Positions 7,059 to 14,738 are shown, counted from the first letter of the stretch. The stretch: DNA of 36,618 nt from DAOTTW01 sp034437615 (GCA_034437615.1 DAOTTW010000358.1:1-36618), one strand, 5' to 3'. Notes: generated by a model not told the origin, from the sequence alone. Numbers and translations are program-made.

Positions 7059-9539
7059 ATGCATAGCGAGACCTATCCTCTGTTAGTGCCATTACTGATT
7101 ATCGTGCCTGCGTTGGGCGCGTTTATCAACCTGTTCTGGGGCAAGTACCTGGGTGAACGGGCGGCGGGTTACCTCGCTGTCGGTGCCTCCGTGCTTACGT
7201 TCATCATCTCCGTGCTGATCTTCGCGTCGCTATCCGGCGTGCATGGCATGGCGACGGTGGTCAACGCGCCTTTCACCGATTGGATACGCATAGATTCCGT
7301 CGGGGTGGATTTCCCCTGGCAGTTCCGCGTGGATACGCTGATGACGGTGATGCTGCTGGTTGTGAGTGGCGTCGGCTCACTGATTCATATCTACGCAGTG
7401 GGTTACATTCACGGCGACCCGAAAGCCACGCGCTTTTTCGCCTTCCTGAACATGTTCCTGCTGTTCATGTTTATCCTGGTCACGGCCAATAACTTCCTGA
7501 TGATGTTTGTGGGCTGGGAAGGCGTCGGTCTGATGTCCTTCTTGCTGATCGGCTTCTGGTGGGATAAATCCGCGCCGGAGGGCTGGAAGAACAGCAACGC
7601 CGCCCGCAAAGCCATGATCGTCAACCGCATTGGCGACTTCGGCATTCTGATGGCTATGTTCCTGATCTTCTGGACGTTCGGCACGCTCAGCTATGCCGTA
7701 CCGGGCGAGACGCTGAACACCTGCTATCGGCTGGAAGTGGCGGGTTACATCAGCGCCGACGACGCGAAAAAGAGCCACTCACAAGCCGAATGCGTGGCGC
7801 TTGCGCAACAGGGCGCAGAGGCCCACAGCGAAGCAGGCGAACAGGCCGAAGCCGCTACTGGTCATGGCCACGAAGCCGCCCCCCTGGAAACGCTCGACAA
7901 CACACTGATTCCGCCGGATGAGCGCGGGGTTTACGGTCAGGTGGAATACCTGATGAACCTGCCGCAAGATAGCCCGGAGCGCCTGATTGACCTGGGGCCG
8001 TTTGAACTGGACATCAGCGCCGTGTTGTTCCTGATTTTGATCTTCCTGCTGCTGGGCGTGGCGGGTAAATCCGCGCAGATTCCGCTATTCGTCTGGTTGC
8101 CGGATGCAATGGCAGGCCCGACGCCCGTCAGCGCATTGATGCACGCCGCGACGATGGTCACGGCGGGGGTGTTCCTGCTGGTGCGCTCGAATGTCTTTCT
8201 GGATTACGCGCCGGAAGCCAAATTCGTGATTGCCATCACGGGCGCGCTGACCGCACTGGTTGCGGGTTACATGGCGGCTGGCCAATGGGACATCAAGCGC
8301 GTGCTGGCCTACTCCACGATTTCACAGCTTGGCTTCATGGTGGCGGCTGTCGGCATCGGTGCTTACGTCGCGGCGATGTTCCATCTGGTGACGCACGCCT
8401 TCTTTAAGGCGCTGCTGTTCCTGGGCAGTGGGTCCGTCATTCACGGCGTTGAGCACGGCCATCATCACGACCACGAGCAGGCACACGGGCATGATGCACA
8501 CGACAAACACGGCCACGACGACGCATTTGATGCGCAGGACATGCGCAATATGGGCGGCCTCGCCTCACGGATGCCGGTCACGTTCTGGACGTACTTATTC
8601 GGCACGTTTGCGCTGGCGGGCCTGTTTCCGTTTGCGGGCTTCTGGTCGAAGGACGAAATTCTGCTGGATGCGCTGCACGTCGGCCTGACCGACGGCGGTC
8701 TGGGCAGTGTGGCGGCGTTCACGGTGCTGGGCTTGCTGCTGATTGCAGCGGGCTTCACGGCCTTCTACATGTGGCGTCAGATTCAGATGGTGTTCTTCGG
8801 TCAGCCACGCAGCGCCGCCGCTGCCAACGCGCCGGAAAGCTCGCGCTGGATGACAACACCGCTGATCGTGCTGGCCTTCCTGAGCCTGGTCGGTGGCTTT
8901 GTGAACGTACCCTATGGTGCGCCCTTCTCGCCGCTATTCAAAGAATACGAATTCAAGCACTGGCTGGAATCGTCCGTGCCACACATCACACAGCTAGAGT
9001 CGCTCACGTTCAACTGGCTGCTGGCGATCCTGGCGACGCTGGTCGCGGGGGGTGCGATTTACCTGGCGCATACGATTTACGCAGGTGATAAGGCCATTGA
9101 GGGCCGCGAAGGTGAAAATGGGCAAGAGGCGCTCGGTACTGATCCACTGGATAACAACCCGGCCACACAGCAGGCATGGCGCATCGCCAACGCCCGCATG
9201 TACTGGGATCAGATTTACTATGCGCTGTTTGAAGGGCCGTTCAACCGCCTGGGCACGTTCCTGGCGGATACGCTCGATTGGAAGTTCCTGCATGATTACT
9301 TCCATGATCGCATCCTGAAGCGCGGCTATAATCTGATCGGGCTGTTCCTCAGCAAGCCGCTGGATATTGGCTTGATTGATGGCATCGTCAACGCTGTGGG
9401 GCGCTTATCCGGCAGGTTCAGTGGCCGCGTGCGCACCATTCAAACGGGCTACGTCCGCACCTACGCGCTTGCGCTGTTCTTCGGCGTGGTGGCGGTGATT
9501 ATCGTGATGCTGCTGCCGTTGATCCAGAACGGTGGCTAG
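7059..9539 (+). CDS. nuoL: NADH-quinone oxidoreductase subunit L (NuoL) with inserts
   Basis: This is the distal antiporter-like proton-pumping subunit of complex I. Hallmarks include MFVGWEGVGLMSFLLIGFW, GKSAQIPLFVWLPDAMAGPT, HAATMVTAGVFLL, AYSTISQLGFMV and HLVTHAFFKALLFLG. The C-terminal region includes the long lateral-helix segment. At 826 aa it exceeds the usual ~600-650 because of inserts. Residues ~213-308, just before the helix leading to GKSAQ, form a hydrophilic stretch with two cysteines and GHGHEA. Residues ~466-490 after GSVIHGVEH are very rich in His and Asp (HHHDHEQ...HGHDAHDKHGH), replacing what is normally a short loop. The core pump residues look intact. It is separated from nuoM by 202 bp of repeat DNA. 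Confidence 0.95.
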   Translation: MHSETYPLLVPLLIIVPALGAFINLFWGKYLGERAAGYLAVGASVLTFIISVLIFASLSGVHGMATVVNAPFTDWIRIDSVGVDFPWQFRVDTLMTVMLLVVSGVGSLIHIYAVGYIHGDPKATRFFAFLNMFLLFMFILVTANNFLMMFVGWEGVGLMSFLLIGFWWDKSAPEGWKNSNAARKAMIVNRIGDFGILMAMFLIFWTFGTLSYAVPGETLNTCYRLEVAGYISADDAKKSHSQAECVALAQQGAEAHSEAGEQAEAATGHGHEAAPLETLDNTLIPPDERGVYGQVEYLMNLPQDSPERLIDLGPFELDISAVLFLILIFLLLGVAGKSAQIPLFVWLPDAMAGPTPVSALMHAATMVTAGVFLLVRSNVFLDYAPEAKFVIAITGALTALVAGYMAAGQWDIKRVLAYSTISQLGFMVAAVGIGAYVAAMFHLVTHAFFKALLFLGSGSVIHGVEHGHHHDHEQAHGHDAHDKHGHDDAFDAQDMRNMGGLASRMPVTFWTYLFGTFALAGLFPFAGFWSKDEILLDALHVGLTDGGLGSVAAFTVLGLLLIAAGFTAFYMWRQIQMVFFGQPRSAAAANAPESSRWMTTPLIVLAFLSLVGGFVNVPYGAPFSPLFKEYEFKHWLESSVPHITQLESLTFNWLLAILATLVAGGAIYLAHTIYAGDKAIEGREGENGQEALGTDPLDNNPATQQAWRIANARMYWDQIYYALFEGPFNRLGTFLADTLDWKFLHDYFHDRILKRGYNLIGLFLSKPLDIGLIDGIVNAVGRLSGRFSGRVRTIQTGYVRTYALALFFGVVAVIIVMLLPLIQNGG

Positions 9540-9563
9540 TCATCCTAAACAAGATGGATTTTG

Positions 9564-9591
9564 GTAGGGGTTTGGCGCGCCAAACCCCTAC
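9564..9591. repeat. Perfect 28-bp palindrome after nuoL
   Basis: GTAGGGGTTTGGCG (9564-9577) is followed without a loop by its exact reverse complement CGCCAAACCCCTAC. It begins 24 bp after the nuoL stop. The GTAGGG/CCCTAC ends match those of the dispersed hairpin family, but the interior differs completely while remaining fully paired. Confidence 0.85.
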
Positions 9592-9629
9592 GATGGTGTC
9601 ATCAAAACCAATTGGACTACATGGACCTT

Positions 9630-9679
9630 GTAGGGACACCCAATGGGGTGTCCTCGGACGCGCAGAAGCGCGTCCCTAC
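9630..9679. repeat. Paired palindromic repeat units (nuoL-nuoM gap)
   Basis: Two hairpins lie between outer GTAGGGAC and GTCCCTAC ends. The first (9634-9653) is GGACACCC/GGGTGTCC with loop AATG. The second (9656-9675) is GGACGCGC/GCGCGTCC with loop AGAA. This two-hairpin arrangement with inverted outer ends resembles a REPIN-style doublet. It lies 63 bp before the nuoM start. Confidence 0.8.
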
Positions 9680-9741
9680 AGCAAGCATCAAATTGCGACC
9701 TTGCATGGGATTTATCCGACATTAGGGGAGAAAAGTAACCA

Positions 9742-11574
9742 ATGCTAGCGGGTCTTTCGTTAACGACAATCGTGCTGTTCTTGCCGCTGGTCGGCCTGAC
9801 CATCCTGCTATTTCTGGATGGCAAGACACAGGTGGAAAACATCAAATGGACGACGTTTGGCACGGCCATCGTCACGTTTATCGCCTCTATCATCATGTGG
9901 GCGGGCTTTGACCCATCAAACCCCGGCCTGCAATTCGTGCAGAATACCAACTGGCTGAATATTCAGGTGGGCGACCTCAGCATTAGCTCGAATTACTATG
10001 TGGGCGTCGATGGCTTGAGTATGCTGCTGGTGCTGCTGACCACGTTTATCATACCGATTGCCATGCTGTTCTCGTTCAGCAGCAATATCCTTCAGGAGCG
10101 CGGGCGCGAGAAGCTGTATTACATCCTGCTGCTGCTGCTGGAATGGGCCATGCTCGGCGTGTTCGTGGTGCAAGACCTGATCGTGTTTTATATCTTCTGG
10201 GAAATCACGCTCGTCCCGATGTACTTCTTAATCGGCATCTGGGGGTCGGATCAGCGCGTGTATGCAGCGATTAAGTTCTTCCTGTATACGATGGCGGGGT
10301 CGATCCTGATGCTGATCGCGATTCTGTACGTCGGCAACGTGGCAGGCACCTTCACGCTGCCGGGGCCGGATGGCCTGATTGCGACGGTGACGGCACCGGG
10401 TTGGGATTGGGCCGCGACGGGCGCGGCGTCGGCTTCAGATGTGACAGGCGCACTGCTGTTCTTCGGCTTCTTCATCGCGTTTGCCATCAAAGTACCTGTG
10501 TGGCCCTTCCATAGCTGGCTACCCGATGCCCACGTGCAAGCGCCGACAGCCGGCTCGGTGATTCTGGCGGGTGTGTTGCTGAAGCTGGGGACATATGGCC
10601 TTGTGCGCTTCAATTTGGGGCTTTTCCCGAACGAAAGCGTACAGTTTGCGCCCATCATCGCCACGCTAGCCGTTATCGGCATCATCTATGGCGCATGGGT
10701 CAGCTATGCACAGACGGACGTGAAGAAGCTGGTCGCGTATTCGTCCATCTCTCACCTGGGCTTTGTGGTGCTGGGCATCTTCGCGCTGAACGCGCAGGGC
10801 TTGCAGGGCGCGACGCTGCAAATGGTCAATCACGGCATCAGCACCGGCGGCCTCTTCTTGATTGTCGGCATCCTGTACGAGCGCTATCACACAAAGGACA
10901 TGGCCAAATACGGCGGCATCTGGAAGGTTGCGCCCTTCTTCGGTGCGGTCAGCCTGGTGGTTGCGCTCAGCAGCATGGGCTTGCCTGGTCTGAACGGCTT
11001 CATCGGTGAGTTTACGATTTTGCTGGGGTCGCTTGGTAGCGATTACCTGGGCTTCTTCTTCACGCTGTTTGCAACGCTGGGCGTCATCATGGCGGCGGTC
11101 TACATCCTGTACATGTTCCAGCGTGTGTTTATGGGCGAATTCGTCGCACCAGAGCACGACGACGATCATGGCGACGAAAAGGCCAAGCGCGACGACGCAG
11201 CCCACGACGATCACGCGCATGATGCACACGGCGAACGTGGCTGGTCGCTGAACCTGCGCTGGAATGAACTGGCGGCACTCATCCCGATTCTGATTTTGAT
11301 CTTCTGGATTGGCTTGCAACCTGCGACCTTCTTCAACACGATGGACAACGCCAGTAACGACCTGCTCGCCAACATCCAGCAGGCCACAGGCACAGAAGAA
11401 ATCATCGCAGGGGTGCCGACACCGCCTGAACTGCAAGAAGTGCCCCCGGCTTCTGCACTGCCGACGGATGGCCAGCTAACGCTTGATGGCAATGACGACC
11501 CAGCAGAAACAGATGAAACAGACGATACAGAAACAGACGATACAGAAACAGATGATACAGAAACGGAAGAATAG
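9742..11574 (+). CDS. nuoM: NADH-quinone oxidoreductase subunit M (NuoM)
   Basis: This is the middle antiporter-like proton-pumping subunit of complex I. Family markers include FYIFWEITLVPMYFLIGIWG, KVPVWPFHSWLPDAHVQAPT, GVLLKLGTYGLVRF, AYSSISHLGFVVLG and MVNHGISTGGLFLIVG. At 610 aa it is longer than the usual ~480-510. A His/Asp/Lys-rich loop occupies residues ~470-500, before the last conserved helix. About 80 hydrophilic residues follow that helix, ending in an acidic repeat of D-D-T-E-T units. The repeat is encoded by three 15-bp DNA repeats (11521-11565). GGGGAG lies upstream of the ATG. The stop is only 3 nt before nuoN. Function is secure; the tail looks disordered and lies on the side where the C-terminus emerges. 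Confidence 0.95.
   Translation: MLAGLSLTTIVLFLPLVGLTILLFLDGKTQVENIKWTTFGTAIVTFIASIIMWAGFDPSNPGLQFVQNTNWLNIQVGDLSISSNYYVGVDGLSMLLVLLTTFIIPIAMLFSFSSNILQERGREKLYYILLLLLEWAMLGVFVVQDLIVFYIFWEITLVPMYFLIGIWGSDQRVYAAIKFFLYTMAGSILMLIAILYVGNVAGTFTLPGPDGLIATVTAPGWDWAATGAASASDVTGALLFFGFFIAFAIKVPVWPFHSWLPDAHVQAPTAGSVILAGVLLKLGTYGLVRFNLGLFPNESVQFAPIIATLAVIGIIYGAWVSYAQTDVKKLVAYSSISHLGFVVLGIFALNAQGLQGATLQMVNHGISTGGLFLIVGILYERYHTKDMAKYGGIWKVAPFFGAVSLVVALSSMGLPGLNGFIGEFTILLGSLGSDYLGFFFTLFATLGVIMAAVYILYMFQRVFMGEFVAPEHDDDHGDEKAKRDDAAHDDHAHDAHGERGWSLNLRWNELAALIPILILIFWIGLQPATFFNTMDNASNDLLANIQQATGTEEIIAGVPTPPELQEVPPASALPTDGQLTLDGNDDPAETDETDDTETDDTETDDTETEE
11521..11565 (+). repeat. Three 15-bp tandem repeats in the nuoM 3' end
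   Basis: The unit GACGATACAGAAACA occurs three times in register at 11521, 11536 and 11551, with the last copy diverged at two positions. Each unit encodes D-D-T-E-T. The in-frame 15-bp period can change length without shifting the frame. Confidence 0.85.
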
Positions 11575-11577
11575 CGT

Positions 11578-13137
11578 ATGTTTGAGACACCCGGTTTCGA
11601 TACGATCATCGCGCTGAACCTGAACGCGGCCTTCCCTGCGCTGTTCCTGGCCTTCTACACGCTGTTCGTCTTGCTCTTTGATGTCTTTTTGCCGCCAGAG
11701 CGCAAGCACTACGTCCCGTATGCGGCCATCTCCGGCATTGTGGCGGCGTTCGTCATGACGCTGTTCACCTTCAGCCCGGACGATGCGCAGGCGTTTGGCG
11801 GCATGTTCGTCGGGGACGCCTTCGCCAATGGGCTGAATCTGGTTGTGCTGGGCACGGCCTTCATCAGCATCATTATCAGCGTGGATTACATGAAGCGCGT
11901 GAACGCGCCGCACGGCGAATACTACTCGCTGCTGCTGCTGAGCGTGGCCGGGGCGATGTTCATGACGGGCGCTAACGACCTGATTGTGGTCTTTGTCGCG
12001 CTGGAATTGCTCAGCATCCCGTTGTATGTGCTATCGGCCTTCCGGGGCACAGATGACGACCCCTCGGATGAAATGTCGCTCAAATCCGAGGAAAGCGGCA
12101 TGAAATACTTCATCCTGGGCGCGTTCGCCAGCGCGTTCCTGGTGTATGGCTCGGCGCTGATCTTCGGCGCGACGGGCACGACCAGCTTGCCGGAGATTTT
12201 CGTCGCGGTGGAGCAGATTTTGGCGGGCGAAGCCACCTCCTCCACGCTATTACTGCTGGTCGGCATCGCGCTAGCGCTGGTCGGCCTGGGCTTTAAGGTG
12301 GCTGTGGTGCCGTTTCATATGTGGACGCCAGACGTTTACGAAGGTGCGCCGACACCTGTCACAGCGTTTATGAGCATCGTCGCGAAGGTCGGCGGGTTCG
12401 GTGCGCTGCTGCGCGTCATGATCGTGGGGCTATCGGGCTTTACGCTGGTGCAAGCCACACCCGCCGCATGGCAAAACACCGTGCAATTGATCGCGGCGGC
12501 TACGCTAATCCTGGGTAACTTTGCGGCGCTGTCACAGACGAATATCAAGCGCCTGCTGGCCTATTCGTCTATCGCGCACGCTGGTTACATCCTGATGGCG
12601 GTGGCGGCGGTTGGCTCTGCGACGTTGCCAAACACGGGCCGCGTGGCCGAAACAGCCGCAGAATCCGTGCTGGTGTATCTGCTGGCCTATATGTTCACGA
12701 ACCTGGGCGCGTTTGCGGTGGTCATGGCGCTGGAAAAAGAAGGCGGGCAAGGCAGCAACATCGAGGATTTTGTGGGGCTGTATAACACCCGTCCTGGTTT
12801 GGCGCTGGCGATGGCGCTGTTCATGTTCAGCCTCACGGGGATACCGCTAACGGGCGGCTTCCTGGGCAAATGGCTGGTGTTCGGTGCGACGGTGCAGGGC
12901 GGCCTGATTGGGCTGGCGGTGATCGGCGTGCTGACGAGTGTGGTGAGCGCCTTCTACTACATCCGCATCATCGTCAATATGTTCCTGCGTGAAGAAGACG
13001 CAGCCAGCACGGTTGATCGTGCCTCTAGCCTGACGCAGCCCTTGCAGGTGGCCATCTATGCATCAATGGCGGGCGTGCTGATTATCGGCATTTTCGTGCC
13101 ATTGGCGACGAACCTCGCGAATCAGGTGGCCTTCTAG
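11578..13137 (+). CDS. nuoN: NADH-quinone oxidoreductase subunit N (NuoN)
   Basis: This is the antiporter-like subunit of complex I nearest NuoK (ND2 equivalent). Typical motifs are VFVALELLSIPLYVLSAF, GLGFKVAVVPFHMWTPDVY, EGAPTPVTAFMSIVAKVGGF, RLLAYSSIAHAGYILMA and SLTGIPLTGGFLGKW. The 519-aa length is normal or slightly long, and about 14 hydrophobic helices can be followed. The ATG lies 3 nt after the nuoM stop, indicating translational coupling. It is the last nuo gene here. An intrinsic terminator sits 142 bp downstream. Unlike NuoJ, NuoL and NuoM, no large hydrophilic insert is seen. Confidence 0.95.
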   Translation: MFETPGFDTIIALNLNAAFPALFLAFYTLFVLLFDVFLPPERKHYVPYAAISGIVAAFVMTLFTFSPDDAQAFGGMFVGDAFANGLNLVVLGTAFISIIISVDYMKRVNAPHGEYYSLLLLSVAGAMFMTGANDLIVVFVALELLSIPLYVLSAFRGTDDDPSDEMSLKSEESGMKYFILGAFASAFLVYGSALIFGATGTTSLPEIFVAVEQILAGEATSSTLLLLVGIALALVGLGFKVAVVPFHMWTPDVYEGAPTPVTAFMSIVAKVGGFGALLRVMIVGLSGFTLVQATPAAWQNTVQLIAAATLILGNFAALSQTNIKRLLAYSSIAHAGYILMAVAAVGSATLPNTGRVAETAAESVLVYLLAYMFTNLGAFAVVMALEKEGGQGSNIEDFVGLYNTRPGLALAMALFMFSLTGIPLTGGFLGKWLVFGATVQGGLIGLAVIGVLTSVVSAFYYIRIIVNMFLREEDAASTVDRASSLTQPLQVAIYASMAGVLIIGIFVPLATNLANQVAF

Positions 13138-13278
13138 GGCATCACCGCAAGCAACTGATTTAGATGGGCAATTCTCGGTGTGTGGGCCTGTTGCTGGTCT
13201 TATTGGCGGCAGGCTGCGCCCTTTCATCGGTGATTGATCGCAACATCTATGCAATGTCCGGTTTGCACCCCACAGATG

Positions 13279-13299
13279 TCGCCCTCTGGCGATTTTTTT
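13279..13299 (+). terminator. Intrinsic terminator of the nuo cluster
   Basis: Stem TCGCC (13279-13283) pairs with GGCGA (13288-13292) over a CTCT loop and is followed directly by seven T residues. This is the clearest rho-independent terminator in the window. It lies 142 bp after nuoN, the last gene of the run. Confidence 0.75.
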
Positions 13300-13530
13300 G
13301 CGATACCTGTCATCTGGTTGACGATTACCCTACGGCATTCCAAAAAAGCTAAAGACAGTGTTAAAATATTTGGTATTGGCTTAATGAACGCAAGCACACT
13401 GTACGCTGGCGTGATGCCGTCGCCTTATTTTCGCGCTGCAACCTGTATTAGCAGGTGCCTGTATGCTGATCGCGAATACTAAGCAAGGTTAACGGAAAGC
13501 CAAACTTTTACATTTATCTAACATCTTACA

Positions 13531-13561
13531 TTGACTGCTGTCGTATTCTCTGTGGTATAAT
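13531..13561 (+). promoter_or_regulatory. Promoter-like sequence in the nuoN-marR gap
   Basis: TTGACT (13531-13536) and a perfect TATAAT (13556-13561) preceded by TGG give a strong sigma70-type pattern. The 19-bp spacer is longer than ideal but tolerable with an extended -10. The next supported gene starts 440 bp downstream, so the promoter may drive an unrecognised transcript or be fortuitous in AT-rich DNA. Confidence 0.4.
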
Positions 13562-13914
13562 TATATTGATTAGCTAGAAATGAGTTTGTAGCGGTCAAGC
13601 AACATAAACGATACGAAAACGTGTCGGCAACACGACAACATAGCAAAGATAGAGGCGTTGAAACCCACAGCAGATTGGCCAAAACGGGTCAATTCAGCTT
13701 TACGTCTAGGCAAGTCAAGCAAGCGCGTTCAACTCCGCATGACGTTCGGGTGTCCACGTAGTATTTCCGGCGCTTCTCTCAACAGTTCTATGCAACGTTT
13801 TTACCGTAAGCACAATGATGACTGCTACCTCTGTAATGGAGGTCGTAGCCAAAGTGTAATGGTCTGCATTTATGGGTCGTATAACTACCTATTTCAAAGG
13901 TGCAAGGTATAACC

Positions 13915-13933
13915 AAAGTACTATATGTACTTT
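13915..13933. promoter_or_regulatory. Candidate operator upstream of the MarR-type gene
   Basis: AAAGTAC and GTACTTT form a perfect inverted repeat around a TATAT centre. It ends 69 bp before the MarR-family start and just upstream of a -10-like TACAAT at 13947-13952, roughly where a -35 element would lie. MarR proteins bind palindromes of this size and often repress their own genes, so autoregulation is a reasonable inference. Confidence 0.5.
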
Positions 13934-14002
13934 AGCTTGTCCCACATACAATCATTTCTCGCAAGATTCGTGTAGATTAGTCACTAGAATGGTGGACATA
14001 AC

Positions 14003-14458
14003 ATGATGTCAGAGAAGACAGCAAGTGCAAACAACCTACGTTTCGATGGCTCGATCTGGTGCAACCTGGATATTGCGTTGCGCAATGTCGAGCAGATTTT
14101 CCGGCGTGTAGCACGCCCCCTGGGTTTGACCGTGATCGAATGGTACATCCTGCGTGCCCTGTATGAGCAAGACGGCCAGCACGCCAGTGAACTGGCGCGT
14201 GCTGTTGGCCGCGCAGCGACCTCGTTCACGCCAAACCTGGATAAGTTGCAGGTGAAGAGCTTGATTGAGCGCCGCCCTGATCCCAGCGACCGCCGCGCCG
14301 TGCGCATTTACCTCACGGCAGCCGCTGAAGAGAAGCGCGAGGACGTGACAAACTCCGCTCAGGAGATCGATCAGCAGATTGAGGACATGTTCAACGATCA
14401 AGAGTTTAGGACGTTCCGCGAAGTGCTGGCGTCCTTGCAGACGGTGATCGTGGAGTAG
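14003..14458 (+). CDS. MarR-family transcriptional regulator
   Basis: This is predicted to be a dimeric winged-helix DNA-binding regulator of the MarR family, which usually represses genes and releases DNA on binding a small ligand or on oxidation. The 151-aa length is typical. Residues ~35-110 carry the winged helix: RPLGLTVIEWYILRALYEQ, the helix-turn-helix region ASELARAVGRAATSFTPNLDKL, and the wing DPSDRRAVRIYLT, whose DxRxxRxxLT pattern is diagnostic. Flanking N- and C-terminal helices would form the dimer interface. No cysteine is present in the helix-turn-helix region, so the thiol-switch type is unlikely. Two adjacent ATGs (14003, 14006) are possible starts. It stands alone between repeat-rich gaps, so its targets, apart from possibly itself, cannot be inferred. 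Confidence 0.88.
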   Translation: MMSEKTASANNLRFDGSIWCNLDIALRNVEQIFRRVARPLGLTVIEWYILRALYEQDGQHASELARAVGRAATSFTPNLDKLQVKSLIERRPDPSDRRAVRIYLTAAAEEKREDVTNSAQEIDQQIEDMFNDQEFRTFREVLASLQTVIVE

Positions 14459-14464
14459 TCGTAA

Positions 14465-14615
14465 CGGTAACTACTCAGCCCTCACCCCAAACCCCTCTCC
14501 CGAACGTGCCTTTGGCACTGGGAGAGGGGGAGGCTTTCCAGGGGTAGGTATTTGATGTTTGACCGTATTTTATGGCGGTTTGCACCACCTCGGACACCCC
14601 ATTGGGTGTCCCTAC
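14465..14615 (+). repeat. Composite palindromic repeat, copy B
   Basis: It begins GGTAACTACTCAGCCCTCACCCC. A hairpin follows with stem CCCCTCTCCC (14492-14501) and GGGAGAGGGG (14520-14529), nesting GTGCC-TTT-GGCAC. Next come the AGGGGTAGGT block and the GTATTTTATGGCGG core. It ends with hairpin GGACACCC/GGGTGTCC (14592-14611, loop CATT) plus CTAC. It begins right after the MarR gene, so the first hairpin could also terminate that transcript. Confidence 0.75.
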
Positions 14616-14631
14616 GGTTCACAGCGGTTGT

Positions 14632-14703
14632 GTAGGGACGTGCAATGGCATGTCCGCCGAAAAACCTACCCCTGAAAAGAGGTGGGGCACCGTTCAGATG
14701 GCC
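14632..14703 (-). repeat. Composite palindromic repeat, copy C (shortened)
   Basis: On the minus strand, a CCTCTTTTCAGGGGTAGGT block leads into a terminal hairpin at 14636-14655 (GGACATGC/GCACGTCC, one G-T pair) and CCCTAC. It lies tail-to-tail with copy B, separated by only 16 bp. The GTATTTTATGGCGG core seen in copies A and B is missing. Confidence 0.65.
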
Positions 14704-14714
14704 ACAAGACGCCC

Positions 14715-14738
14715 GGACGCCAAGAATGGCGTCCCTAC
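14715..14738 (+). repeat. Single palindromic repeat unit
   Basis: GGACGCCA/TGGCGTCC with loop AGAA, followed by CTAC. It is the exact reverse complement of the hairpin at 19-38. Confidence 0.75.

Larger units (their letters stand above)
13138..14002. other. Long gene-poor, AT-richer region between nuoN and the MarR gene
   Basis: Most of this 865-bp stretch shows no convincing gene. It contains the nuo terminator (13279-13299), a promoter-like sequence at 13531-13561, a 19-bp inverted repeat (13915-13933) and a -10-like TACAAT (13947-13952) before the MarR gene. Short open frames exist but have poor codon use or are interrupted by the terminator. Base composition is more AT-rich than the flanking genes, especially at 13.48-13.65 and 13.85-14.0 kb. 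It may be a decayed gene or an unannotated transcript. Confidence 0.55.

Noticed and set aside
10666..11436. 256-residue open frame antisense to nuoM, and others such as 5674-6372 antisense to nuoJ
   Set aside because: These are byproducts of GC-rich codon bias opposite well-supported genes; the products are His/Gln/Arg-rich with no domain features.
13164..13352. Small 62-residue open frame with a lipobox-like LLAAGC after a hydrophobic start
   Set aside because: No good ribosome site, it overlaps another open frame, and the clear intrinsic terminator of the nuo cluster lies inside it. At most a remnant of a lipoprotein gene.
13658..13912. 84-residue open frame in the AT-rich gap
   Set aside because: Composition and codon use differ from the neighbouring genes, no domain pattern is recognisable, and no Shine-Dalgarno is seen.
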